Below are positions 1 through 12,504 of a stretch of 64,000 nucleotides of DNA, piece by piece. Under the pieces are notes generated by a model that had not been told where the DNA came from, ran no database searches, and saw only the letters and a list, made by a program, of their open reading frames with translations. This stretch comes from Tanypteryx hageni. Taxonomy: Eukaryota > Arthropoda > Insecta > Odonata > Petaluridae. A program made the position numbers and the translations under genes. Numbering within the stretch: the first letter of the stretch is position 1; every line of letters starts with the position of its first letter. The stretch is from contig CM054117.1 in the NCBI GenBank assembly GCA_028673005.1, positions 30,662,561 through 30,726,560 of the forward strand. The letters are read 5' to 3'.

Positions 1-389
1 TCCTACATCTATGTATATCTGGATCTCTGGACCAAATAAACTACTACTACTCAATGAAGGCTACAGATGATCAAGACATACAAAAACAAGAAAGAGTAAT
101 AGAAAATTCAGGACCACTGAATTTCAACTGCATATCACAAAAGCTTTTCTGATATAGTAATTATTCCTGGATTTCCTCTCACGTTTAAATTCTCACCCAA
201 GTGAAAATTTATGAACAGCACTATACATTGCAATTTTGTATGGTGTATTTATGGAATTCACTGTAATAAATTTTATGCACCTTGCAACAGAATTACATGA
301 AATTGAGATTAGCGCATTTGATTTGCATATTGAGCTACTGGGTAGCCTGTACTAGGCATGTATGCCTGGTTTACAAGATGTAGATGAAA

Positions 390-629
390 AAGAATGTATT
401 CACTGTCCAGAGAGAGCAGGCATGATGTTTTTCCCTGTTTGGCTAGTTTTGGTAGACATGTAGCCTAAATCAGAGGGCAGATAAAAGCATTCATTAAGTA
501 TTTCTGATAAGAATATATGCACTAGCCAGAGAGAACAGGCAGCATGTTTCTCCCTTTTGTGCAAGTTTTGGCAGGCTCACACAGCCTATGTCAGTAGACA
601 GATAATAGCATTCATTAAGTATTTCTGAT
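390..629. repeat. Tandem duplication, 2 x about 120 bp
   Basis: Units 390-508 and 509-629 share order and wording throughout (AAGAATRTATKCACT, CCAGAGAGARCAGGC, CATTCATTAAGTATTTCTGAT). It sits in a PI4KA intron and has no coding signal. Confidence 0.8.
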
Positions 630-1259
630 AACTTAATTATATTTTACAGTTATTTCTCAAAACTATCACATTCATCGCTATATTCATAAATTAATAAAAT
701 CTTTCACAAATCATGCATGGACATGGACAGGATAGGATGGCCATGTTTCTTGGTATAGAATGGACAGCCCATACTAGTCCCACCCAGTTAACCAAAATTC
801 AAATTTTGTGAATTTATCAACTATTTACTACTGATCTAACAAAATTATATTCAGACAGCATAGTTTGTTTTTTATTTAAAGTACATATATGTAAATGGCC
901 AATTCGCATATTATCCTTTTTTTACTTTCTCAGAATGTGCAATATACTAATTGTCCTTAATCAAAATATGGTCACTCTAAGTTAAATTATATAATACTCA
1001 TTCCATATGAAGCACAATATATCCTGACTTGAACAAAAAAATTTTCACTGATCTTTGTATGATGATTTAAGCATCATGCATGAGTGGCCTTATATCCTTC
1101 ATGTATTACATATGAAACTTGGAATAAAAGAAAAGTTATAACTGAAGGCAAAATTAGAATCAAAGAGTGATGTCTCAGTTATTGCAACCAACAAAATATC
1201 AAGGTGATTGCACTCTACAAAAAGTGGCTCCTTCCAAAAAAATAATAAATTAACAGTAC

Positions 1260-4200
1260 CTGAAGTTAGAAAAACTCCATTTTTTACTAAGTTTTGGACT
1301 GTCTGGTGTAGAAGGAGATGGTGGTACAGGTCTAGGGAACAAGCGACAAAGAAGAGGTGGATCACTAGAACAAAATCGGCCCATTGATCTTGCCAATCCA
1401 ATTAATATAGGGACTGTCGACTTGCAAAGTGTCACTACAAGAGATTAAATGAATTATTAATAATAACTAATAATTATTGTCATGCTAATGTTATTATATT
1501 TAAAGTCTAAGATGTATAAATACACAGAAACCAAAAATATAGATTAAAATTATTATTACTGGTTTAGCCCGAATATAAGGTGACCTCGAATATAACGCGA
1601 CACTAACATATTGGAAGGATTTTCAAGGAAAACCTGTAAATGCACAAAAATCAGAAACTTGCACTATATTGTAGCAAGGTACATACATTTTCAAAATAGT
1701 ACTTCAACATTGGGGAGAGTATCTAGAAAAGTCTAAAATATGAATGTTCTAAACCAACTCCTTTCTAATATCAGTAATGAGGTCAGGCTCAACTCGGTGG
1801 AATTTACTCATATTGAAAAAAGAACTTTGTTATTTCCACAAATTTTTAATTTATAAACGACCGGTTTCACTATGATCGTAGCATCATCACCTGATGATGC
1901 TACGATTGTAGTGAAACCGGTCGTTTTTAGATTAAAAAATTTGTGGAAATAACAAAGTTCTTTTTTCAATACAACTCCTTCCTATTTGGATTGAGAAATT
2001 TTCAGTCGCCCCTCTTATTAAAGTCTCTAGTCCTCAAATATAAAGTTGGAGCTAATTTTCAAATGCAATTTCAGGATAAAAACAACATTAAATTTGGGCT
2101 AATACAGTACATTTACAGTGACAATCCAGCAAAAGAGAGCATTTATAAATTAATAATTGAAGTTCTAAAATGTTATAATGAATTACAGCAATAATAATTT
2201 ATGGTTAAGATTGGATTTTTTTATCAGTCGAATATAAAAAATTTTAATATATCGGCTACCACCAAACACAGCATTGAAAACTTAAGCACAAACATTTAAT
2301 CAAGTAATCTTTATGCATCATAAATAAGAAATTAAAAAGAACCCTCATTACAAAAATTATGATCAATCACCCTTTAGTGAATTACAAACTAATAGTTATT
2401 ATTTATGCATAATAAATATTAACATACAAATGATCCCATAAGAAGAAAAAACATTCTATGCATTCCTTACACTAACACTATATTATACCTAAAGCCATAT
2501 TCAACACATTTTACATAGTTATCTTTTCAGAAATGTATTGACTCTCACAAAAACCCTGAATGGTTGAACAAATTTTCACCTTTGTCAAATATGTTCAATA
2601 TTTAAAGATATTATTTTTATGTATTGGTATGTGTGGGTGAAAGAGAGAAAAACCTTCTATCCAAGGTCCTTAGTAGTCGCTATAACCTCTAAAAAAAGTA
2701 TTTCACTTAAAATAATATCCCAGGTATGCATTAACCTTACATAGTTTTTTCCATTTTTATTTATTACATCTTTCAACTTATTTTTCTGCTTTTCTTCCTT
2801 TTACTTATCCTTATTATTTATCGAGGTTTTCATAATATCACAAATTATGGCTAGAAATTCTTTACAAATTAATGTGTGCAAAAATGATGTATGAGATCTG
2901 AAAAAACCCCTTTACTTACAGTCTTTGACTATTTATCCCCCATGGAATTACTTAATCATTTTCATAATGTATATAAAAAAATCAAACAAAACACTATATA
3001 AATAAGTGTTCAGCAAAGCTGCACAACTTGTTTGCAACACCGGTTGCATACAAACTACCAAAACTTTTATTAAGAGGCTCAAAACCACAGACAGCAATGT
3101 TGACTTTGTTTTTGACAGTTGCTAGATTGATCAATGGACCTTACAATATTGATAACTAGATAAAAAAGAACATTTTTTAACAATGACTCTACAAACCACT
3201 GTATCTCTTGGGGGACATCTGCTGGGGCTGGTTGATACTAGCATGGCAAGCTTAGCCTCAACCAAGAAAACATCCACGTTCATTAATTCGAGAAATAGTC
3301 TGCTACAATAGTTCAGTGGTAGAATATCCGCCCCCAAATGGAAAACCTGGGTCCGAATCCCAATCATAGCAGAATTTTTCTAGTTTCAAAAGTATTCCCA
3401 ACTTTACAGCTCATATCTGTCTGCATAGGACCATAAGATCTCTGTATTTCATCAATTTTTAGTAAACGTGATGATCATGTTGCTCTGATTTTATAATTAA
3501 AATTAAATCACTATAACTTACATAATATTATGAACTATTATTACTACATATTAAGTCGTTCAAATACAAGTTATTATAAAATTAACCTCAATATTTACAT
3601 TTTGCTGTCGAGCCACGAGGGGTAGTTTGATCCTTGTAGCTGTGGCAAAGGTTGGTCAAAACACCAAGAAAATCAACTTGTGCAGAAATAATTTCATCCC
3701 TTAATATGTCACATTTTATAGCTATATCTGCCAGTAAAGTATTTAAACAGAAGCTAAATCTTTCAGCTACAGGAATTCCTGAAAGAATCATAAAAATGTA
3801 AACATCGAATCGTGGAACAGTAGCTTGAACGTTAATGTGGACTGGCCTTCAAATACTTTCTTAACGCAAGAAACTACTGCTTTTTAAAATTATTTTTAGA
3901 AACAATTATTTTATTAGTTGATTTTAAAATTTTGTTAATAAATATATGAAAACATATAATTGGTAAAATTTAAACATTACTTTGTTATATGTCTCTATGG
4001 GCCCAAAATTTATAATTTGCATGGTACCCAAAGTTTTACGGATCGAGTATTTTTTCGGCTAAATGACCAAATTACATGAAAACGTACAAAATATATTAAA
4101 CATACTTTCGTATGGAGAAAGTGGAACTTCATCTAGCCAAATGGCTTTAGCCAGACCTCTGAGAAGTCTAAGTAGATAAGGAAATATCTTTTCTCGATGC

Positions 4201-4503
4201 TGTAAACCAGACTCGAGAAAATAAAGCCCAAGAGCAATGACTGCATCTTGGTTTCGCTGGTTTAGTCGAAATATTCCTTGTGGAGTTTCTTGAGGACATA
4301 ATACAAACAGGGTGGCTACCTAGCAAATAAAGTAAACAAAAGGCAACATTACGAGTTCCTACATTTTTAATGATGAGGTATTCACAATCTTAACAATTTT
4401 AAATTATGATTACCTTATCCCATGGCGTAGGATTGACTGCGGCTAAAGATCTTGCCAGATGTTGCACCGTTTTAGTAAAGAAATCCTTTTTATCGTACGC
4501 CAT
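1260..4503 (-). CDS. PI4KA: Phosphatidylinositol 4-kinase III alpha, N-terminal four coding exons (gene continues beyond position 1)
   Basis: Lipid kinase that makes PI4P at the plasma membrane in a complex with EFR3, TTC7 and hyccin. Exons (minus strand): 4503-4414, 4319-4106, 3778-3599, 1434-1260. All junctions are AG/GT and the phases fit exactly (0, 1, 1, 2), giving 219 residues plus a split codon. The start is the first Met, followed by a block with LARSLA that matches the family N-terminus. Exon 2 carries [13 protein letters not shown] and [10 protein letters not shown], highly characteristic of the N-terminal alpha-solenoid of PI4KIIIalpha. Exon 3 has [17 protein letters not shown] and exon 4 has [13 protein letters not shown] followed by a Pro/Ser-rich stretch ending KKWSFSNF. 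The kinase domain lies off the left edge; I found no further exon in 1-1259. Identification is from remembered family motifs, not a search. Confidence 0.9.
1812..1970. repeat. Foldback repeat with hammerhead-ribozyme-like core
   Basis: Two arms of about 79 bp are inverted copies meeting near 1890/1891; the arms end in ATTGAAAAAAG and its complement. The right arm (plus strand) reads as a hammerhead core: CTGATGA 1891-1897, an extra T, helix II CTAC/GTAG (1900-1903 with 1908-1911), GAA 1913-1915, then palindromic ACCGGT and a C at 1922. In the left arm the first core base is G instead of C. It sits in PI4KA intron 3. Such motifs are known from Penelope-like elements and small non-autonomous retroelements. 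Confidence 0.7.
3301..3372 (+). other. tRNA-like sequence (tRNA pseudogene or SINE head)
   Basis: Length and layout fit a tRNA. There is a good A box (TAGTTCAGTGGTAGA) and B box (GGTCCGAATCC), a T-arm TGGG/CCCA, and partly matching ends TGCTA / TAGCA. The body resembles tRNA-Gly, but the acceptor stem has two mismatches and the anticodon arm does not fold cleanly. It is probably non-functional as a tRNA. It lies on the plus strand inside PI4KA intron 3. Confidence 0.55.
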
Positions 4504-5280
4504 TATAATATCAAAATGTACGGTCGGATATTATCTTCAACTGCAAATATTTAAAATATAAATCATCACGCAAACCATAGCACTACGTAGGTTCCGAAAA
4601 TGGTTTTCCAAAGAGAGTAATTTCCAAGACAAATATCCCATAGTCTTTCGAAAAACTAGCTAGAGAATCAAATGATTCGTATGAGAATTATAAAAGATCA
4701 TCACTATAGAGTAACTTCTATATTTGCAAAACTATCTTTGCAATATGCCTCTAATACCTTATCGTATAAGGTTAACTTTTGACAGCCAATCATCTGCAGT
4801 AGAATAGAATATTTCGGTTTTATACATTCTTTTGTTATTAATTCAGAAAAATGAGCCTCAAATTTTAAATTTACTCATTATTCGTAGAAGCGTTGCTGTC
4901 TTAAATCTTTGAATAATAGTTAACATATTTGAAAACCACGTTTTATATACATTTTACAATTAAATTGCTAAGGACCATTTTTGCGGAATTGGTACAGAAT
5001 AACCTAAATGACATTATACTCATAAAGTTGTCCTACACGAACTAAGATTTTTTTAAGAGTATTGTACATAGCTACAGAATATCGATCATGAGGAGATACT
5101 GCCTTCAAAAATCCAATACAGTTTATTACACCCAAGTTGGGTTACCGATAATTGTAACATCACACAGACATGTTTACGAGATTTACTTGTGTCCTTTTAG
5201 CACGCATATAGTATTCATTGGAGTAAAAATAATATTTAAAAATTTTACAGCTGAACAGAAGTCGCAAACCACCCTAGTTT
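4504..5280. other. Upstream flank of PI4KA
   Basis: AT-rich, with no coding signal on either strand. It should contain the PI4KA transcription start and promoter, but I see no clear core-promoter motif. Confidence 0.4.
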
Positions 5281-5694
5281 GTTGACAGTAGGGTTACCAG
5301 ACGTCCTCGTTTCCGAGGACATGTCCTAGTTTTAGGGGTGTCCTCGTTTTTTAATTTTTTAACCATGTGACATAATAATGACATTAGTATAGATGCTCCT
5401 CGACTTACGACGGGGTTCCGTTCCGACGACCAGCTCGTAAGTCGAGTTTGTCGTAAGTCTGAAATACCTTATACGTGTAGGGGTAATAGTCTTTGACTAT
5501 ATATCGTCTGCCCACTACCATTATTCATCATAGCGCAATATATATAATTGGTGGTATCAATTGTTTTTTCTCAACTTGACAAACAAAAACGTTAAAAGGA
5601 TGTAAATAATCTCTTTCTTTTATCACCACCTTGATCACTTTCAGTTCGGAGCTTCTATAAATTGCTCAATATGCATTTTCAATTTTTGCTAATA

Positions 5695-5889
5695 ATGCAA
5701 ATGTAGAGCGTGTGTTTTCGCTAATCGCCAATCAATGGAATAAAGTTGGAAATAAGATGGATTTAAATACTGTAAATAGTATTTGGCTCACAACTTACAA
5801 TATGCAGATGGATTGTAAAACCTTTTATAATTATTTAATTGATAATCCTGATCAATTATCAAAGATTGGCAACAACGATAAATATTAAA
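5695..5889 (+). pseudogene. hAT transposase C-terminal (hATC) fragment
   Basis: The readable frame shows the hAT dimerisation signature NANVERVFSLIANQWNK followed by a Tyr/Asn-rich tail and a stop. Upstream RNase H-like exons are absent, so it cannot encode an active transposase. It is the only coding remnant of the 874-bp element around it. Confidence 0.75.
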
Positions 5890-5901
5890 TGCGTTATTAG
5901 T

Positions 5902-6007
5902 TTTTAGTTTATTGTGAATTTGTTAATTATACATTTTATATAATATAAATATTATTTTAGTTTATTGTGAATTTGTTAATTATACATTTTATATAATATA
6001 AATATGT
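5902..6007. repeat. Tandem duplication, 2 x 53 bp
   Basis: Two almost identical copies of an AT-rich unit starting TTTTAGTTTATTGTGAATTT, inside the hAT element; a slippage-type duplication. Confidence 0.85.
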
Positions 6008-6170
6008 ATATGTATCATATTATATTAATAAAAATCCTATTGAAAACTAATGTTGGCATGTCAAATTTAATCTAAAAGGATGTCCTCGTTTTGAAAATTG
6101 AAAATGTGTTAATTTTTTTCGTATTTTGTCCTAGCTTTTGAATTTTAGATCTGGTAACCTTAGTTGACAG

Positions 6171-7837
6171 TAATTAAAAATCCACCGCTTATTGCGGTTA
6201 AAGTCAACTGATTCAGAGTCGGATAAACGCTGGTTAGAATACACATACATTAAACATGGTCCGGACAACCATAGGATACACGAAAGCATGCATGCTTCCT
6301 CTTATTAAAATTCGTCTACTTTTACTATCATAATTTCAATTAATTACAAAGTACAGAATGATCTTTCAATCGAGAAAATTACGAATTCTCCAACCTCAAT
6401 CTGTGCTACCTAAGATGGATATACCAGTGGGATTTTAGATAGGAACGGTGATGAAGAATGGGCTGTATTAGACATCAGTAGCGTAAGATAAAAAGAGCGA
6501 CTTGACATATAAATAGCAGACATTGAAATATTACCATGAATGCCTACTTAATCACCAGGATAATTTAGCCGTAGATGGAAAGGAAGACATGAAAAAAATC
6601 TTACCAACGTACTGGTTGGGGTTGAGACATGGCAGGGGGGAGGGGGTGCGGCAAATGCGAGGCATCCGGACCTCCGTAGTTCCGTAGTAGTCCTTTATTA
6701 GTAGTAGTAGTCCTCCGTAGCAGATCTCAATTATTAAAGTATCGGGTGTAAATTTTGCATAGAATTTTACCAAGAAACTACTTGCCATACTGATTTCAAT
6801 AAAATTATAATTTTAAAACTGGGGTCCCGTAAATCTTACGTTATTACTTTACATATTAATTTCGTGAAACCTCCATGGGGATCTGGGCCCTCTTCAGTGC
6901 TTGGCCGGCTCTGGGTTGAAAGAAGCTTAAAAACAACTCATATAAAACTTCAACTTTTAGTAATATATATGTTACGATAAAGGTACGTAATCGGAGTGTG
7001 CATTTACCGGTAAATATATTTTGAGTTCGTCATATTAATCCTCCCAAAAAATGCAGGCGACAGGAAAAATGCGTGGTAAAGTGACACACGAAGAATCCAT
7101 GGGTAAACAAGACGGTCTTTGTGACCCAAAGAGCTATCGTAAACATCCGAGTTGCTTCGATCTAAGTTGGATACATGTTATTTAGTTCGTTAAAGTGAAC
7201 AGAATTTTCGGCGAAAAGTAAAGCTATAAAATTCAATTCATTCGTTAAAGCGAACATTCGTTCAATGAACGAGAGTTGCCTGTATATACATTAAACGGCC
7301 GCTATTTCATTTCAGGATGGCGGGTGAGAATGAAGTTTTCCTAGGGTCTCCTAGGTTTATCAGGTGTTCTTTACCAGCGAAACGATAGTAGCGGAACGCC
7401 TTATGGACACATCGCCTCCGTCCGTCCGTCCGCATGTTTACTCTCCGAAACTACTGAGCGGATTTTAATTAAATCAAGTATTAGTGTTCCTTATTAAAAT
7501 TTATCGCCAAATTGTGATTTCAATTATAACTTCCACTTTATATAAGCACTTAAATAAACGTATGCTCGTATCTCGTTAAATGGTATCCGTCAAACAACAA
7601 TTAAATACCATATTTTTGTCTCCCAAGGTCTTATATGATCTGTACTGTATAGATTAAAAAATTTATTCGGATAAATAAAATGCGTTGATTTTTAATTAAT
7701 AACCTTTAAGATCTGTTAGAATGGCGTATGTTACGCCGGATACAGCTAGAATAAATAAATTTACTGGAACATATTATACTACTTAAACATTTTTTTATTA
7801 CGTGTCCCCCCTGTTAAATTTTCTGGATCCGTCACTG
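6171..7837. other. Intergenic, no gene seen
   Basis: Contains a G-run and TAGTAGTAGTCC microsatellite-like stretch near 6630-6720, a GAACATTCGTTCAATGAACG palindromic patch near 7252, and a short dispersed repeat (TTTCCTAGGGTCTCCTAGGT, 7338-7357) with a relative near 17420. Confidence 0.4.
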
Positions 7838-10835
7838 CATGTCATCATATGCATACGTCGTTGACTGAAATCAAACGGATTATAATGCAGTCTAACAAAG
7901 AGAGGACACGGTAGTGAGATCACGGATTTATATGAAACTTGGTAGATGTATAGCTCTGGATTCCATGATCATTGCAAACCCCCCTTTGGGAGTATACGGC
8001 CGATAGTTTTTTCGAAAATCGCGATTAAATATTGCATTTTCTCGTCAAATAAAACAAATTCTTTAATGCACGCCTAATTGATAAAATAATTGTTGGCGGT
8101 GAACGTATCGTGAGTGCGGCCAAACGTGAGGGCGCTAGTGGGTAGCTTTTTTTTCTTTCATTCCTCCTTTTACAAATCCTTTTTCGTATTTCGCATTAAA
8201 ATGTAACTGGTCAGCAAAAGTTAATATTTTTTTCTATATTGTTAGGTGGTGGTCCGGATTTTTTCTCAAGTTATTCAAGGCACGATTGTCTCAACAAAGT
8301 TTTTATGAAATCGCATATTCTTCATTGATCTCGGCACACGCTACATCCTATAAAGATGCTTCTGACATGGAAAGGATCTCTGAAACTATTTGTGCGAAGA
8401 CTTCCTCCGAATACTAAAATATACCCATTAGGCGAAGATATATCAAGGAAAGTATCGTTGAAAGTATAAAAGAAAATGAACTGGTGAGAAGTCCGTTAAA
8501 AGTACAGTAATATAAATAAAAATAATTCTTTTATGAATCCCTCAGAAATTTGGTTGATTGATTAAAAACATTAATAATCTACAACCGCCAATCATCACTG
8601 GGACCAATGATGGGGAGAGTTAAAAGGGAAACTTTCATTTGCTTATGCATCAACAGGTAATGGAGCTTTTGTTTTATGTTAGCAAATTTCCTCGCAACTA
8701 CCTGGATGGTAAGAGTCATAGTAACATTGGTAACAGAAAACAGTCTGCACCAAGCACATTTTGCAAAACTCTGCTATTTGCAAATGCATTTACCATGTAA
8801 TACGTCATCTGGAAAAATAACTTTGTTAACACGTTGAACGCTGCCGTAAATTTTAATGTTTTTACCGGTGACTTACTTTTTTTACTTTTAATTAGTGACG
8901 CATGTTTTCTAAGTCGGCTTTATCGTACCGATGTCACCTTAAAACCACAAAAAATTAGTAAAAAGAAAATTTATTGGTCAATAAATTCGTAATTAATAAG
9001 AAAAATAACAAAATAATGTCTGTAGTTTTATAGACAAATTATGAACTAAAATAATATAAGGAACTATAGTTAACTCTCAAATTTTTAATGAAGAGTATTA
9101 GACACAAGGGCAACAACGAATAAAAGCGTAAAATTGACACACAAAATAAATAAAAATATATGAATTGTGCCTAAAAATGGTTGCAAAACACACACATTAA
9201 AATGCTGAAAAAACGAGTTTAAATTCATAATGGTAGCGATGTGGACGAAGGTCGAGTGCTAACTGACGACTGGAGATGAAAAGGGAATGGCTTACGCTGC
9301 CTTTACCCATAATATGCTGTTAGGAAAGGCAAGGGAGTCGGGCATCAATTGATGTCCACCGCCACCCTACTGCACCGCGCTGGGCATCAATTGATGCCCA
9401 TCGCATCCAACTTTGAAAAATACCTCTTTTTATCGGTGAGCTTGGATGCAAACTATGCATACCAAATCATTTTATGGAAAATCGGAGCTGATGGCTGGTT
9501 ATGAATTAAGGCGCGTATTTTAATTACATCAACATGGCTGATTTCCCAGAGCAACTGTCCAGCATTGTGCAGCCGCGAAATGAAAATTTTAACCTTCCGA
9601 TAAAAAGTATACATCGAGAGGCTGGCACACCGAGGTACACTTTGGAGGAATAACTTTGATGCCGCAAGTTGGCTCGTTGTTCACATCCATGAATCGTTCG
9701 TCGTACAAGGTCTGTCTTGTCTATCCTGACCACGAATCTATAAGCAAGAACTTTCTGTCCGTCACATACGGCATCAATACTTCGTCCAAATACATTTTTT
9801 AGTTAGTAGTACGCAACTTCCCCGACTTCGTGCAAGTCACGAAGGCATTCTTACAGCGGCTGATAGCATCACTACCATAGGGACTCGCAGACAACTGAAA
9901 ACTTGCGACAAAAGCTATCACGAAAGTGTGATACAGTATTGGGCCGTATACGAATGCGTCATTTTGTTCAGTTCCGTCGCTTTTTCATCCTGATGGGATA
10001 GAGCAGCGTTTTCCAACCGTTGGTTCGCGTACCCATAGTGGTTCGTGAAATTAATCTGCGGGGTTCGCAAAAAAAATTCGCAATGGCGTCTTTTTCACTT
10101 TCTTGGTTTTACAATTCTTACCAATATTTTTGTTTCTTTCAAATTAGTTGCACGGGTTTATTTATGCTTCAAGAATTATATTTGAATTTTACAAGGTACT
10201 AACTAGAAAGTGATGACACTATCAGAGATTCTGATTTTATTGTAAACGTTTAAATACTATATGCTGTATAAACTTTTTTCCATGAATTAAACGCGGTCAA
10301 AAAGACATGTTTTTACAAAATTTATTCTCCATTATAAGGGGCTCGCCGCCAAAACTGTCACAACTCAAGGGGTTCGCGAAGTGAAAGTTTGGGAACCGCT
10401 GGGATCGAGTACGCTTGATCCGGACCACCACCTAAAATCATAGAAAAAATAGATAAAAATACGAACGTGGCCGCCCAGTTAAATTTTAATGCGAAATATG
10501 AAAAAGGATTTGTAAATGGAGGCATAAAAGAAAAAGCTACCCTCGCGTTTGGACACACACACTATACGCTCACCGCCAACAATTACTTTATCAATTAAGC
10601 GTGCATTAAGAATTTTATTCCAGTTGACGAGAAATTGCAATATTAAACCGCGATTTTCGAAAATACTATCGGCCGTATACGCCCAAAAGGGGGGTTTTCA
10701 GTGATCCTGGAATCCAGAGCTATACACCTACCAAGTTTCATAGAAAGCAGTGTTCCTACTACCGTGTCCTCTCCTTGCTAGGCTGCATTATAATACATTT
10801 GATTTCAGCCAACGACGTATACATATGATGACATG
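7838..10835. mobile_element. 3-kb element bounded by about 420-bp inverted arms
   Basis: Segments 7838-8259 and 10418-10835 are diverged inverted copies. The outer end reads CATGTCATCATATG on one side and its complement on the other; the inner end reads GGTGGTGGTCCGGAT. Other shared blocks include the stretch around GAGGACACGGTAGTAG and TATCGGCCGTATAC. No target duplication is obvious. The interior (8260-10417) has no recognisable transposase; a 398-bp hAT MITE is nested at 10004-10401. This is probably a non-autonomous or decayed DNA transposon with long inverted ends; the superfamily is not assigned. Confidence 0.7.
10004..10401. mobile_element. hAT MITE nested in the 3-kb inverted-arm element
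   Basis: The ends read CAGCGTTTTCCAACC and, reversed, CAGCGGTTCCCAAAC, typical hAT inverted repeats. Flanks are GGATAGAG (9996-10003) and GGATCGAG (10402-10409), an 8-bp duplication with one mismatch. There is no transposase. Confidence 0.75.
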
Positions 10836-12457
10836 ATAATTTTAATTTTTTATCCGGGTACGTACTAATAGGCATGGATGACGACGCCATATAAAACAAA
10901 ATATCCTTTTTTTTACAAAATTTTAGTGAAACATAGGCTATTGTCTTAACGATTCTAGTTATTGCTTAAAAAGGGCTATCTGAGGCATGAAATTCGAAAA
11001 CTTGGGACGTGCGCCGATTGCCAGAGAATTTAGAAATTCCGGATGTCTTAATTTTGGAGAAAATTAAACTCTTATTTATATATTATTGCCATTGATTTTA
11101 AACTAGGACGTAAACATATGACGACGCCATTATACTAACACGAAATTTAGTAAAACAAAGTATTTTGTTGTTTCTTAGTTTATCAAAAATTTTTAACTCG
11201 GTTAAATTGTTAAATACAATGGCCTCATACCTATATCGCGATTTTTTTAAATCTAAATATGTACTCAAGGCATGGATGATGCCATAATCTTAACAAAATA
11301 TCCTAATTATTCCATGAATTTCGTGTATAGGGTATTATCTGAATGATTATTCTTATTGCTCATGCATGATGATCTGAGACCTCCCGCTTTCTTAAGACCA
11401 AGCAAAATGTTCGTTTGAGGAACAAAAACACTACTACCAACCTACCCAACCCATTGAGGACGAGCCAAATGTTCCTTTGAGGAATGAAACCAACTTACCC
11501 AACCCGGCGAGGATGCACAAAATGTTCCACCATGCTAACATTTCCCAAAACAACAAAAATTGCCATGGTTACTTATACTGAAGCTTAGCCACGGGAGAGT
11601 TGCCTTAATTACGTGGAAAATTATAAATATTCTGCTAGAAATTGTGGAACTTATTACCTAATACATAGGCTACATGTGCCTGAAGTACTGTTGCTCTGGT
11701 GTTTACATTGGTTTATTTAAGAGTTTAGATCTTGAATGATTTTTTTTATGCACTTGCAGTATGCAAGCACAGACAACTCGTATATAAGAAGCAGCTATTT
11801 ATAATGAGATATATATATATATATGGGCTCTACATGTAAACTCAGGCTCCAAGTGATAGACCGGCCCTGCAAATGTTGTATAACTTATATCAAGAATAAC
11901 AAAAAACTTTATGCCCATTTAAGTTTATATTTTTTGTTTCAAAACAAAATCAATTATTAAACAAATTAGCAGCAATAATAACTATATTTGCATCCTAAGC
12001 CTGGTGATTCACACTGCTTCAGACTAGGTAAAATGCTCTTAGTTGATAGAAGAAAGCTTCAGTCAAAATCAGTCTGAAATGCATCAAAATCAATGGTTAG
12101 ACAATATTAAGATCCAGAATAATGATGATTAATCTTGGCATTGGTTCATAGGGTAAAATTTAAAGACAACATAAAACATTAAACCCTGTTAATACAAGAA
12201 TTAAGAATATTTTCAAAGGAAAAATTCCATGACAATTCACAAATTCTTAAAATAATAACAAATAAAATGTATACTATAAAATTGTGAACTTGTAGTTGAT
12301 CATTATGCATTTCTTCCCTTTCCTCAACTAATAGCATAATTGCTCATCAACAGTCATCCATTTTAGGGAACATGCATAGAAATACACATCCCTATCATGG
12401 CTTTGTGATTAATGGAAATAGTCAAGTCCAATCCGATAAATCATTCAGAAACTTTAC
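10836..12457. other. Intergenic, old repeats
   Basis: A block with GGCATGGATGA and AACAAAATATCC occurs at about 10872-10960 and again at about 11271-11360, with a weaker third copy near 11100. No gene was seen beyond these and the short tandem array. Confidence 0.4.
11404..11528. repeat. Short tandem array, about 2.2 units
   Basis: Units of about 52-62 bp start with CAAAATGTTCSTTTGAGGAA and include CTACCCAACCC. Non-coding. A (TA)n microsatellite follows at about 11808-11823. Confidence 0.7.
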
Positions 12458-12504
12458 AATAATGTTTAGGGTTAAAAAAGGGAAATGGAGACTACGGTGT
12501 ACAG

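Larger units (their letters stand above)
5289..6162 (+). mobile_element. Internally deleted hAT element with perfect 8-bp target duplication
   Basis: The terminal inverted repeats TAGGGTTACCAGA and TAAGGTTACCAGA are flanked on both sides by GTTGACAG (5281-5288 and 6163-6170). The interior keeps only the C-terminal dimerisation region of a hAT transposase on the plus strand (about 5695-5889). It reads NANVERVFSLIANQWNK, then a stretch ending in a stop after NNDKY. The catalytic core is gone. A separate palindromic repeat built on CGACTTACGAC lies at about 5398-5460, and a 2 x 53-bp tandem repeat at 5902-6007. Confidence 0.88.

Noticed and set aside
1099..1401. 100-codon minus-strand frame reading past the end of PI4KA exon 4
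   Set aside because: It overlaps exon 4 in a different frame, and its tail is intron; the true exon uses the frame matching PI4KA and stops at the GTACTG donor.
8829..9430. Possible piggyBac-like end (TTAACACGTTGAACGC) with GGGCATCAATTGATGCCC motifs
   Set aside because: No matching right end and no transposase sequence could be found, so it is not called.
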